Shown here: piece by piece, positions 6,885 through 15,975 of the stretch
Layout: each line of letters starts with the position of its first letter
How positions within the stretch are numbered: the stretch's first letter is position 1
Made by a program: the position numbers and the translations under genes
Notes under the pieces: generated by a model
The model's database searches: none
What the model was told of the DNA's origin: nothing
What the model saw: the letters and a program-made list of their open reading frames with translations, nothing else
Source: Clostridium cibarium
GTDB lineage: Bacteria > Bacillota > Clostridia > Clostridiales > Clostridiaceae
Assembly (NCBI RefSeq): GCF_014836335.1
Contig: NZ_JACSRA010000006.1
Span: 109,896 to 173,895, forward strand
Reading direction: 5' to 3'
Length of the DNA stretch: 64,000 nt

Positions 6885-9305
6885 TTGAAAAACAAATATA
6901 CAAAAACTATAATAATGTTTTTATCACTAACTATATTTTTATCACTATTTACGAATTTCAATTTAACTACTAAAGCTTCTACAGTTACTACAAAAGAAAA
7001 AGATATTTCGCTTATACTAGATATATCAAACAACTTGCCATCTCAATCAAAAAAAGAATTTAACACAGCTTGTTCAAACTTTTGCAAAAATATTTTGAGC
7101 AAGTCTCCAAATAGTAAAATTTCTATAATTACTGCAGATAAAACTAAAAATATTCTTTCCTTCACATCTGATGCCAAGGAATTGAATGAAAGAATAACTT
7201 CTGCATTAACTTCGGAAGAAACAGATATTAACGAATGTTTGCAAATATCTAATGACTTGTTTACTAGTAATAGCCCCTCAAATTCTGATAAGTCAATTGT
7301 TATTTTAAACAATGAACTTTCAAATAATACTTTTTCTTCCCAAGATAAATATAATTCTTGTGAAAATTATACATCTAGCATCTCAAGTTATATAAAAAAT
7401 CTTTCTAGTAAATATGAAATATATTCTTTGAGTTACTTGAACAATTCAGCAAAAAATGATAACTCTTTATTACAAAAATCTCTTAAAAATATAATTCCTA
7501 AAAATTATTACGAAACCAATAATATAAAAAGTTTATCATCAGAACTAAATGCAATATCTAAAAAGTTAACCAGCTCTCCTCCAATTATAATAATTCCAGG
7601 AATAATGGGAAGTCGTCTATATAAAGATTCTGATTGTACTGTACAGATTTGGGATCCAGTAGTTAAACTAAATCCTTCAGATGAAAATAGCATCTATAAT
7701 TTAGGAAAAAACATTAATATTTCTTCAACTCTATTTACAAAAAAAGTTGTAAATCAAGTACCTCTTTCTACTAGTGAAAGAGAATATGGAGCACAAAATT
7801 CCTACAAGAATTTAGTCGATACTATTTGTAATGAATTTCCCGATAGAGAAGTATATTTCTTCTCTTACGATTTTAGAAAAAGTAATGTATCTGCTGGCGA
7901 ACAATTAAAAGACTTTATAGATAACACATTAAACGTCTCTAAAGTTGATTTAGTTTGCCATAGTATGGGCGGAATAGTTGCTTCAAATTACGCGACTCTA
8001 GATACTTCGAAAATTGATAAAGTTATTACTCTTGGCACTCCCTATGAAGGAGCCCCTACACTTATAAATTCAGTATTAAATTGGTCAATTTTATCTGAAG
8101 ATTGGAATAAAACTGATTTTGCTTTAGGTGTATGTGGTTTGACTAAAAAAGTCAAATCAGGTTTTTCTGGTGTAGCTGAACTTTATCCAACAAGAAATTA
8201 CTTTGATGCAGTTGGATTTTCTTCAAAGTTCAAAGATGGTTTATTCAGTAGTCATATTTCGCAAATAGATTATAGCAAATATAGTGAATATGGTAAAACA
8301 ATTTTCCAAAACATTTATGATTCATGTGTTGCTGAACAAGAAGGAATTACACTAAATGGCTCTAATATACTAAGCACATTAAATAACTCCTACTTTGCAA
8401 TTGGTACAGGTGAAAAAACTATTAGTTCTTTAGTTTTTAAGAATGGCAATACCTTAGACTCTATTGATGTAAGCTCCCTTGTCTATGAAAATAATGGAGA
8501 TGGAACAGTACCGAAATTATCTTCTACAATGATAGGTGGCTTAGATAATGTCAATTCAAATAATGTTAGATATTTTTCTGAAACTACTCATGGAGGGCTT
8601 GTAAATAGTTCAAACCCAATAAAATGGACAACAGATATATTAAAACAGGGAACTTCCACTTTAGGAAATAAAACTATCACTAATGGAAAACCTTATATAG
8701 TTATGCGTATTGATTCTCCAACTACCGCCACTATCGATAAAAATGGTGAAATATTAAACTCAGATACTGTTTCAACTAACTTTAGCTCATATGGTCGTTT
8801 AGATAGAATAGGCGAAAACGGAAATATTAAGATGGCTGCTATCGATGAAGATAATAATTGTAATGTAACCTTTCATGGAACTGATAAAGGAAAAATGGAT
8901 TATGACATGTCTTGGTATGATGAAAATAATAATTTAAAAGAAGAACGACACTTTGATAACATCCCTATAGAGAAAGGAACAAAAATATTTACTACAACAG
9001 ATAAATCAAATCCTACGGAATTGCAAATAGATGAAGATGGTAATGGCGAAATAGATAAAATAGTAAAATCTGATAAGGATAAGCAGGATGAACAAGTATT
9101 ATTGATCCTAAATGATTCAGATTCTAATAATTCAGGTGGAAATATGACTGAAGCTATTGCTACAAATACATCTTCTCTTGACGAATCTAAATCCATTACT
9201 AATTCAAATATAAATATATTAACTTGTATAATAATTATAACTTTAATAGCCTCAAGTATGGCAATAGCAATTACCGTAATAAATAAGAAGAAAAAAAGCA
9301 ATTAA
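6885..9305 (+). CDS. Secreted, membrane-anchored LCAT-like acyltransferase/lipase with N-terminal VWA-like region
   Basis: An 806-residue protein starting at TTG with AAGGGGG 7 bp upstream. Residues 1-32 form a signal peptide. Residues about 40-210 resemble a von Willebrand A domain (ISLILDISNN, then IVILNNE), but the MIDAS DxSxS motif is degenerate. Residues 230-590 are an alpha/beta hydrolase of the lecithin:cholesterol acyltransferase family, with PGIMGSRLYKD at about 235 and nucleophile Ser360 in CHSMGG. The acid and base are likely Asp in GDGTVP and His in TTHGGLV. The C-terminus has a transmembrane helix followed by KKKKSN, so the enzyme would face outward on the cell membrane. Likely substrates are phospholipids or other acyl esters; this is inferred from the family. 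Confidence 0.82.
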   Translation: MKNKYTKTIIMFLSLTIFLSLFTNFNLTTKASTVTTKEKDISLILDISNNLPSQSKKEFNTACSNFCKNILSKSPNSKISIITADKTKNILSFTSDAKELNERITSALTSEETDINECLQISNDLFTSNSPSNSDKSIVILNNELSNNTFSSQDKYNSCENYTSSISSYIKNLSSKYEIYSLSYLNNSAKNDNSLLQKSLKNIIPKNYYETNNIKSLSSELNAISKKLTSSPPIIIIPGIMGSRLYKDSDCTVQIWDPVVKLNPSDENSIYNLGKNINISSTLFTKKVVNQVPLSTSEREYGAQNSYKNLVDTICNEFPDREVYFFSYDFRKSNVSAGEQLKDFIDNTLNVSKVDLVCHSMGGIVASNYATLDTSKIDKVITLGTPYEGAPTLINSVLNWSILSEDWNKTDFALGVCGLTKKVKSGFSGVAELYPTRNYFDAVGFSSKFKDGLFSSHISQIDYSKYSEYGKTIFQNIYDSCVAEQEGITLNGSNILSTLNNSYFAIGTGEKTISSLVFKNGNTLDSIDVSSLVYENNGDGTVPKLSSTMIGGLDNVNSNNVRYFSETTHGGLVNSSNPIKWTTDILKQGTSTLGNKTITNGKPYIVMRIDSPTTATIDKNGEILNSDTVSTNFSSYGRLDRIGENGNIKMAAIDEDNNCNVTFHGTDKGKMDYDMSWYDENNNLKEERHFDNIPIEKGTKIFTTTDKSNPTELQIDEDGNGEIDKIVKSDKDKQDEQVLLILNDSDSNNSGGNMTEAIATNTSSLDESKSITNSNINILTCIIIITLIASSMAIAITVINKKKKSN

Positions 9306-9321
9306 TTTTTATAAAACTAAA

Positions 9322-9352
9322 GAAGCTTGGGCAAAAAATTGTCCAAGCTTCC
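9322..9352. terminator. Bidirectional terminator between convergent genes
   Basis: GAAGCTTGG pairs with CCAAGCTTC around a 13-nt loop, with T-rich sequence on both sides. It serves the LCAT-like gene (plus) and the cystine carrier gene (minus). Confidence 0.8.
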
Positions 9353-9436
9353 TTACTTTAATACAAGTATATCATTTTATTATTCTATTAGCTAACAGCA
9401 AACAATAAATAATTTAATTTTCTACTTTATATAACA

Positions 9437-10810
9437 TTATCCTACAAAAACTTCTTTATCTAATTCATTTAAACTTTTACTTACTGTAACTGCGGTTACC
9501 ATAGTATCATTAACATTTAACATAGTTCTTGCCATATCTAGAATTGGATCTATTGCTAAAATAGCGCCTGCTAGTGGGAAATACGCTCCCATTCCCATAC
9601 CTGATATTACAACTGATACTGACATTATTGCTGTCCCTGGTAATCCTGCAATACCAAGCGAACTAATTACTACTATAACTACAAGCATAGCGTAAAAACT
9701 AAAATCCATTGGCGTTCCCGACATATTAGCAATAGTAACAGACATTAATGCTGGGTATATGGCTGCACATCCATTCATTCCGATATTAGACCCTAAACTT
9801 CCAACAAAACTTGAAATACCATTTTCAACCCCTACCTTTTTAGTTAAAGTATCAATAGTTACTGGTAATGTTCCAAGACTAGAACGTGAAGTAAAGGCTA
9901 AAATTAGTGGTTCTACAACATTTTTCAAATACTTAATTGGATTTAATCCATTTAACGCAACTATTACTAAGTGTATAACAAACATTACAGCTACACTTAC
10001 GTATAATGCAATAATAAAATTAATAACAACTGATATTGCTCCTATGCCTTTTCCTGCAATTGTGTTTGATAGTAAAGGAATTACGGCATATGGCATAAAT
10101 CTAATTACTGTTTTAGCAACGCTTGTCATTATTTTGTATGAAGCTTCTATCAAATCTACAGCTGGTTTTATAACTTCTGAATGTTTTGCGCTTAACCTTT
10201 TAATTGCGATACCAATAAAGGCTGCAAATATGACAACAGCTACTATATTAGAATCAGCCATAGCCTTTACAGGGTTAGCTGGTAAAAGCCCTCTTAGTGT
10301 GTCTACTATTGAAATGACATCTTTCATCTCAGCTTTACCTTCAACTGCCTCAACACCAACCCCTAGCTTGAATATATTTCCTATTATTATACCAACAATA
10401 GAAGCGATTGCTGTTGTCCCAAGTAAAACTAATATAGACCTTGTTGTAAGCTTTCCTAAATTTTGTTTTGCATTCATATTAATTATTACTCTTAATATAG
10501 AAAGGAATACTAATGGTACAACTAACATCTTTAATAGATCCATAAATCCATTTCCAACTAAACTATACCACTTAACAACCTCACCTATCCATTTTACATC
10601 AACAGTGTCACCTGGAAATCCTGCAACTAATTGAACGAGAAGTCCAAGAGCTAAACCTATTATTGTAGATATAATCATACGCTTTGAAAAGCTAGCTTTT
10701 GTTTTTTCAAACTTTCTCATTCCGAAAAATATTCCAAATAAAATTGCAATAAATACTAATGTATTTATACTAGTAATCATAATAAACTTTGTAAAAAATG
10801 TACTATCCAT
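9437..10810 (-). CDS. tcyP: L-cystine uptake protein, sodium:dicarboxylate (DAACS) symporter family
   Basis: A 457-residue integral membrane carrier with about eight hydrophobic segments plus the re-entrant hairpins of the DAACS/GltPh fold. It looks most like the TcyP cystine transporter: LVQLVAGFPGDT near the start, LKMLVVPLVFLSILR near 90, FTSRSSLGTLPVTI near 310, and GMNGCAAIYPALMSV near 345. TcyP imports cystine driven by an ion gradient. Glutamate/aspartate transport is the alternative. The ATG follows AAGGAGG and a strong promoter lies 50-80 bp upstream. A T-box with a likely cysteine specifier lies about 1.5 kb upstream on the same strand, but two terminators separate them. Confidence 0.82.
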   Translation of the reverse strand: MDSTFFTKFIMITSINTLVFIAILFGIFFGMRKFEKTKASFSKRMIISTIIGLALGLLVQLVAGFPGDTVDVKWIGEVVKWYSLVGNGFMDLLKMLVVPLVFLSILRVIINMNAKQNLGKLTTRSILVLLGTTAIASIVGIIIGNIFKLGVGVEAVEGKAEMKDVISIVDTLRGLLPANPVKAMADSNIVAVVIFAAFIGIAIKRLSAKHSEVIKPAVDLIEASYKIMTSVAKTVIRFMPYAVIPLLSNTIAGKGIGAISVVINFIIALYVSVAVMFVIHLVIVALNGLNPIKYLKNVVEPLILAFTSRSSLGTLPVTIDTLTKKVGVENGISSFVGSLGSNIGMNGCAAIYPALMSVTIANMSGTPMDFSFYAMLVVIVVISSLGIAGLPGTAIMSVSVVISGMGMGAYFPLAGAILAIDPILDMARTMLNVNDTMVTAVTVSKSLNELDKEVFVG

Positions 10811-10859
10811 AATTTCCTCCTTAAATATTTATAAGTCTTATATGTTTAATATGTTTAAT

Positions 10860-10888
10860 ATGATATCAATAATAATTCTCCGTGTCAA
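10860..10888 (-). promoter_or_regulatory. Sigma-A promoter of tcyP
   Basis: Minus strand: TTGACA (10888-10883), exactly 17 bp, TATCAT (10865-10860). A direct repeat of ATGTTTAAT lies just downstream of the -10, at the expected transcription start, and could be an operator half-site pair. Confidence 0.65.
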
Positions 10889-10906
10889 TGTTAATATATA
10901 GAAAAC

Positions 10907-10950
10907 AAAAAAAAACAGATCATTACCTTAAAACTAAGATTAATGTCTGT
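10907..10950 (-). terminator. Terminator after the carbonic anhydrase gene
   Basis: On the minus strand ACAGACATTA pairs with TAATGATCTGT (one bulged base), followed by nine T residues. Confidence 0.75.
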
Positions 10951-10958
10951 CATATAAT

Positions 10959-11528
10959 TTATTCATTATTGAGATATCCATTAACAACCACATCTAACTT
11001 TCCTGTCTCTGGAGATATTACCAAACCATGTACAACAACATTTTTAGGCGTTAATGGATGTCTTTTTATTAGTTCCACACTATCTTTTATTGAATCTTCT
11101 ACTGAATCAAATCCTTTAAGCCATTTTTCTATATCAATTCCTGAATGAAATAATGTGTCTATTACATCTTCAGATACTCCTCTGTCTTTAATTTTGCTTA
11201 TTAGCTCTCCAGTATCCAAATTACACATACCACATCCATGATGACCAATTACTAATACTTCATCAACTTCAAATTCATATATAGCAACTATTATACTTCT
11301 GATTATACTTCCAAAAGGGTGCATTATTGCTGCACCTGCATTTTTTATTATCTTAGCATCTCCATTTTTTAGATTTAATGCCTTTGGTAATAAATCTGTT
11401 AACCTAGTATCCATACAAGATAAAATTACTATCTTTTTATCAGGATTTTTAGATGTGGAATATTTTTCATAAATTTTATTTTGTACAAAATCAATATTAT
11501 ATTCTAATATTTCATATAGCTTTTTCAT
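10959..11528 (-). CDS. Beta-class carbonic anhydrase
   Basis: A 189-residue beta-carbonic anhydrase interconverting CO2 and bicarbonate in the cytosol. Zinc ligands are seen as Cys38 in SCMDTR, His96 and Cys99 in GHHGCGM; the Asp40-Arg42 dyad is present. Length matches the small bacterial type (YtiB-like). The ATG follows GGAGGT. It has its own terminator. Such enzymes supply bicarbonate to carboxylases in fermentative bacteria. No carboxylase gene is adjacent. Confidence 0.92.
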   Translation of the reverse strand: MKKLYEILEYNIDFVQNKIYEKYSTSKNPDKKIVILSCMDTRLTDLLPKALNLKNGDAKIIKNAGAAIMHPFGSIIRSIIVAIYEFEVDEVLVIGHHGCGMCNLDTGELISKIKDRGVSEDVIDTLFHSGIDIEKWLKGFDSVEDSIKDSVELIKRHPLTPKNVVVHGLVISPETGKLDVVVNGYLNNE

Positions 11529-11576
11529 ATAAACCTCCTTCTAAATTTCAACCATTATACCATAAACTATATTAAT

Positions 11577-11613
11577 GAAAAAAGTAGAATTTTACTACAA
11601 TTCTACTTTTTTA
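11577..11613 (-). terminator. Terminator after the methyltransferase gene
   Basis: AAAGTAGAATT pairs with AATTCTACTTT over a short loop. T-runs flank both sides, so it could work in either direction. Confidence 0.75.
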
Positions 11614-11670
11614 TTCCAATTTATTTTTTTAGTTATATTTTTTATCACTTTTAACGGTTCTTGATTTTAT

Positions 11671-12306
11671 TTAATCTCCTCCCTTTATTGCAGTAGCCAC
11701 AAAAATATCTGTTTCTGTATATTCACCTTTACTAGAATATCCCCTAGCTTTTAGCTCAGTATTCTCTATAGAAATATTTTTAAATCCACTGCTATCAAGC
11801 CACTTATATATTTGATTATTACTAAATCCTAACCACTCATCGAACATTTCAGTTTTCGCCCATTGACCATTATGCTCATAAACATCTGAAATTACAACTT
11901 TCCCTCCCTTTTTTAATACTCTATACATTTCTTTTATTGCTTTTTGAGCATTTATAACATGGTGAAGTGCCATATTTATTGTTATTGCATCGAGAGTTTC
12001 ATCAAATATAACTAAATCGTCTAATAAGGACTTCACAGGATATATATTATTATAACCATGCTTTATACTTTCCATCTTTAATTCTTTAAGCATGTTTCTT
12101 GCCTGATCAATTGAAAAAACTATATTTGCTTTTCTCTTAGCTAGAGCTAGCGATATAAATCCTGTACCACACCCTAAATCTCCAACTACCTTATTTTGCA
12201 CATCTAACTTCTCAAGTATCCTTTCTCTAACTTCATCTCTGAAATATTCACTTCTCATCTTATTCCAACTAGAAGCTATATTGTCAAAATATTTTTTTGA
12301 ACTCAT
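11671..12306 (-). CDS. Class I SAM-dependent methyltransferase under T-box control
   Basis: A 211-residue Rossmann-fold methyltransferase of the Methyltransf_11/UbiE-like type. Motif I VGDLGCGTGF lies near residue 42, then FSIDQARNML and the YRVLKKGGKVVISDVYEHNG post-motif region. Substrate is not identifiable. A complete T-box leader precedes it, with a likely Cys specifier, which suggests a link to cysteine or sulfur amino acid metabolism, as with YrrT-type methyltransferases; that link is inferred. The ATG follows AGGAGG and the gene has its own terminator. Confidence 0.85.
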   Translation of the reverse strand: MSSKKYFDNIASSWNKMRSEYFRDEVRERILEKLDVQNKVVGDLGCGTGFISLALAKRKANIVFSIDQARNMLKELKMESIKHGYNNIYPVKSLLDDLVIFDETLDAITINMALHHVINAQKAIKEMYRVLKKGGKVVISDVYEHNGQWAKTEMFDEWLGFSNNQIYKWLDSSGFKNISIENTELKARGYSSKGEYTETDIFVATAIKGGD

Positions 12307-12339
12307 TTTAAATTTCCTCCTCTTTTATTAATATAAATA

Positions 12340-12610
12340 CAAAAAACTTCCACCTCTAAAATATAGAGGCAGAAGTTTATTCCGCGGTTCCACTCTAATT
12401 ACTATTAAACAAACTTAATAGAATCTCATTTATCTAGTACTACCATACTATAACTCTATAACGGGAGTTCCCGCTGCTATCTACTAATTCTTATTCGAGG
12501 CAGTGCTCAAAGATGCATTCACATAGAATCCATTAAAAATCTCTTTCAGCTTTAAAGACTTCTCTCTGATAATTTCAACTATACTACTATTTCTTCTCAA
12601 TGCATATTAA
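12340..12610 (-). promoter_or_regulatory. T-box riboswitch, likely cysteine specific
   Basis: On the minus strand the 14-base T-box core AGTGGAACCGCGG lies at 12394-12382, followed by a terminator hairpin (AACTTCTGCCTCTA pairing with TAGAGGTGGAAGTT, 12378-12341) and a T-run. Upstream are the Stem I marks: AGAGAG S-turn, GCTGAAAGAG, and GAATGCATCTTTGAGC, in which the usual specifier position after GAA reads UGC (12517-12515), a Cys codon. Uncharged tRNA-Cys would stabilise the antiterminator and switch on the methyltransferase gene. The T-box call is firm; the specifier is read by eye. The rest of the gap (12610-12735) shows nothing further. Confidence 0.9.
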
Positions 12611-12734
12611 CTTATATGTCATATATGTTTTGTATGCTATATTAATATAATATACTATTTTCCTATTTTTGTACATTCATTTTATAAATTTCTTATTCTT
12701 ATATTTTGAGATAATATATAAATCACTAAATAAA

Positions 12735-12769
12735 TTAGGAGTTTAAAGTTATAACTCTAAACCCCTAAT
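12735..12769 (-). terminator. Terminator after the U32 protein gene
   Basis: TTAGGGGTTTAGAGT pairs with ACTTTAAACTCCTAA with one mismatch; the T-tract is short. Confidence 0.6.
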
Positions 12770-12771
12770 TC

Positions 12772-14007
12772 TTATACTAATTCTTTCCTAATAAAACTAT
12801 TTTTTTCAACTTTAAATGGTATCCTTACCTTACACATCATTCCAGGATGCGGGCAAGTCTCTATAGCTTCTCCATCTTCATTATATAGCTCTTCAATAAC
12901 AAAGGATTCACCAAATGAATTTGGAGATAAAATTTCAACCTTGTCTCCTAAAATAAATTTATTTCTTTGTTTACATAATGCTATTTGAGTTTCTTCATCA
13001 TATTCATGTACAATTGCTACAACATCATATTCCCTAACATGATCATTAGTATTATATATTATCCCTTCACTCTTAGGCTCGCTAAAGAAAAATCCTGTAT
13101 GATATTCTCTATGACTTACTTTATACATTTCATTCAATAATACATTTGGTAATTCATAATTTTCAGGATCACTATAATACAAGTCAATAGCTTTTCTATA
13201 TGCATTTACAATTATAGCTACATAATATTCACTCTTATTTCTACCTTCAATCTTTAATGATGAAATTCCTGCCTCCATAAGTTCTGGTATATATTCAATC
13301 ATACATAAATCCTTTGAATTCATAATATATGTACCATTTGAATCCTCTTCTATTGGGAAATATTCATTTTCCCTCTTTTGCTCCATTAAAGAATATTTCC
13401 ATCTACATGACTGAGCACATGAACCTCTATTAGAATCTCTACCAGCCATATAACTTGAAAGAAGACATCTTCCAGAATAGGAAATACACATTGATCCATG
13501 AACAAAAACTTCTAGTTCTAACTCTTCAGAAATATTTTTTCGGATTTCCTTGATTTCTTTAAGTGAACATTCTCTAGCTAAAACAACACGTTCAGCTCCA
13601 AAGCTTTCCCACATATTACATGCTTCATAGTTAATTGTATTAGCTTGTGTACTTATGTGTATTGGTAAATTACTATGTTTCTTTACCATTGAAAACACAC
13701 CAAGATCAGATACTAAGACAGCATCAATTCCTATTTCCTCAAGCTTTTTCAAAAATTCAGGTAATTTTTCCAAATCCTCATTTTTAGGCATTATATTTAT
13801 TGTACAGTACATTTTTTTTCCAAGATTATGGGCTATCTTAACCCCTTCTTCCATATCTTCATATGAAAAGTTTTTAGCTGCTGCTCTTAAGGAAAAAATC
13901 TCCCCACCAAAATAAACAGCATCTGCTCCATATTGAAAGGCAATTTTTAATTTTTCTAAACTACCTGCTGGAGCTAAAAGTTCTGGTTTTTTTAATTTAT
14001 TTTTCAT
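12772..14007 (-). CDS. trhP: U32 family protein, probable tRNA hydroxylation protein (TrhP/YrrO type)
   Basis: A 411-residue member of the U32 (former collagenase) family. The N-terminal PELLAPAGSLEKLKIAFQYG and the DAVYFGG block are standard. Four conserved cysteines of the iron-sulfur type are seen in MCISYSGRCLLSSY and RGSCAQSCRWKY near residues 170-205. Proteins of this length and Cys pattern (E. coli YegQ, B. subtilis YrrO) are needed for prephenate-dependent 5-hydroxyuridine formation in tRNA. RlhA, acting on 23S rRNA, is a longer relative. The function is transferred by family and length, so moderately sure. No yrrN-like partner is adjacent. Confidence 0.8.
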   Translation of the reverse strand: MKNKLKKPELLAPAGSLEKLKIAFQYGADAVYFGGEIFSLRAAAKNFSYEDMEEGVKIAHNLGKKMYCTINIMPKNEDLEKLPEFLKKLEEIGIDAVLVSDLGVFSMVKKHSNLPIHISTQANTINYEACNMWESFGAERVVLARECSLKEIKEIRKNISEELELEVFVHGSMCISYSGRCLLSSYMAGRDSNRGSCAQSCRWKYSLMEQKRENEYFPIEEDSNGTYIMNSKDLCMIEYIPELMEAGISSLKIEGRNKSEYYVAIIVNAYRKAIDLYYSDPENYELPNVLLNEMYKVSHREYHTGFFFSEPKSEGIIYNTNDHVREYDVVAIVHEYDEETQIALCKQRNKFILGDKVEILSPNSFGESFVIEELYNEDGEAIETCPHPGMMCKVRIPFKVEKNSFIRKELV

Positions 14008-14222
14008 ATAAATTCATCCTCATGTCCTTAATTTATTCTTTATTCTCTTATATATAGTAAAATTGTACACTCTAATTATAATATTTAGATCTCATCTTTT
14101 ATCTATATAAAAACAATCTCCTTTTTTACATATTATATAATAAACTAACAACATTACACTTGCAAATGTATATTTTCTCAAGTTTATCATATGCTAAAAA
14201 TCTAATATGAAACACTTTATTT

Positions 14223-15899
14223 TTAAATATGGTTTTCACTTAAAATCTTTAACAGATACTCCTTATTGGTTACTACCCTTGGAATTTTAATTTGATTTTT
14301 AGATATACCTTTACTAATTAGAGATTCTTTCATTAATTTAAAAGTATTTGGTTTTAAAAGCATTATTTTCACAATCCCTAATCGTTTATTATTCCTTGCT
14401 CTATCATAAGCTAAATTTGAAGCTCTGATTTCTTTATCCAATACTTCTTGTAATAATCTTTTCTTAGAATCCGATATTATATCTTTTAATTCAAAATAAA
14501 AAATATATCTTCCAGGAGTTATTGAATTATCTGGCTTTGTAGTATAATCTACCAAACTTAAGTTCATTTTTTTTACAGTATTCCTTATTGCATTTGTTAT
14601 ATGTTCCTCATTAGTCTTTTCAGCCACCATATTTAGCACTTGATTTTTCCTATATAAAAATTCAATTTCAGGAGAATTATTATAAAACCCAATTACCTTT
14701 ACAACGTCCCCAATTCTATATCTATAAAGACCAGCATAATTCGTAACTAAAATTTCATATTTTTCTTCCTTTTTTACTTCATTTAAGCATAAAGTTTCAA
14801 TTTGTTTTTTCTCACATTCATTAAGTGGAATAAATTCATAAAAGGCTGTATCTGGTAAAATTACATATCTAATTTTATCAGAATAAGGATTAATTCCTAT
14901 CATAGCTTCTGTTGCACCATAAGCAGGAGAATATATAGGTAATGAATCCGTATAATAGTTCACCTTATCATCATATATGCTGAAATTTGCTCCTGTTACT
15001 GTAGTAATATAAGTAAGACTTGGCCATATTCTTTTGCTTATCCCTTTAAATCCCTTATTAAATTCTTCTTCTAACTTATCTGCTCTACTAGCATTTGATG
15101 ATAAATATTTATTTATCTTTTTTCTAGTAAATTCATCCAAATTTAATTTTTTATTTATATAACCTCTTCTTATATCTTTGACTAAATCTTCATGTTTTTC
15201 TTCTAAAATTCTAAATAAATCTAAAACATTTGAAATAAAAACTCCGCTTATATATAAAAGTTTAACTTCCTCCAATGCAAATAGAAGATGTAGATATATT
15301 GAATCCTCTTTATCTTTTATTTCCATAACTTCTACAGGAGAAGTATATAAATAAGGTAATATTTCACTTATTCCATTCATTCCTCCAGAAGTAGCCGAAC
15401 AAATTGGAATTCCTCCCTTACTATAAGTGGTCATTACCATATCTGATATCATTAATCCTTTTCCATAATTCCAACTTTCTTTAAAATTGTTATATGAAAA
15501 TCTAGTAATAAGCAACGCCATATACTTTGCAGCTACTAATCTACTTTTCTTAGTGCATGGAATTAACTTTTGTTTTCCTGTAGTTCCTGATGTATGTCCA
15601 AAGTACTTTACATCATCACAAATTAAAATATTCTTTTCACCTTTTGCCATTCGTTCTATATAATTATCATAATCTTCATATTGGCTTAATGGAACTTTCT
15701 TCTTAAAATGCTCTACAGAATTAATATGATCAAAATCATATTTTAGTCCTATCTCACTCTTAGCATTCATTTTTAATATTTTTTTCAAAACATGCTCATT
15801 TACTCTAAGAGGATCCTTTGTTTTTTTATTAAAGCTTTTTTCCAACAGGCCACCTGCAAATATAGTAGTTCTGTAAAGCATTTTGCTTATCATACTCAT
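14223..15899 (-). CDS. GH3-family acyl-adenylate/amide-forming enzyme
   Basis: A 558-residue protein of the GH3 (auxin-responsive promoter) family within the ANL adenylating superfamily. The ATP-binding motif GHTSGTTGKQKLIPCT lies near residue 107, YGATEAMIGINPYSD near 330, and YRYRIGDVVKV near 410. Plant GH3 enzymes join amino acids to jasmonate or indole-3-acetate; bacterial members have largely unknown substrates. No transport or synthetase partner is adjacent and there is no carrier protein domain. Upstream 14008-14222 contains no recognisable gene or hairpin. Confidence 0.8.
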   Translation of the reverse strand: MSMISKMLYRTTIFAGGLLEKSFNKKTKDPLRVNEHVLKKILKMNAKSEIGLKYDFDHINSVEHFKKKVPLSQYEDYDNYIERMAKGEKNILICDDVKYFGHTSGTTGKQKLIPCTKKSRLVAAKYMALLITRFSYNNFKESWNYGKGLMISDMVMTTYSKGGIPICSATSGGMNGISEILPYLYTSPVEVMEIKDKEDSIYLHLLFALEEVKLLYISGVFISNVLDLFRILEEKHEDLVKDIRRGYINKKLNLDEFTRKKINKYLSSNASRADKLEEEFNKGFKGISKRIWPSLTYITTVTGANFSIYDDKVNYYTDSLPIYSPAYGATEAMIGINPYSDKIRYVILPDTAFYEFIPLNECEKKQIETLCLNEVKKEEKYEILVTNYAGLYRYRIGDVVKVIGFYNNSPEIEFLYRKNQVLNMVAEKTNEEHITNAIRNTVKKMNLSLVDYTTKPDNSITPGRYIFYFELKDIISDSKKRLLQEVLDKEIRASNLAYDRARNNKRLGIVKIMLLKPNTFKLMKESLISKGISKNQIKIPRVVTNKEYLLKILSENHI

Positions 15900-15975
15900 A
15901 ACACATACTTCCGAAAAATTTCTCTTTAATTAAATATATGATAAAATTTATTATAATACCCCGTTATTTATACAA

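Noticed and set aside
9759..10634. Long plus-strand open frame (291 codons) opposite the cystine carrier gene
   Set aside because: Antisense shadow of tcyP; no ribosome binding site and composition follows the complementary codons of a membrane protein.
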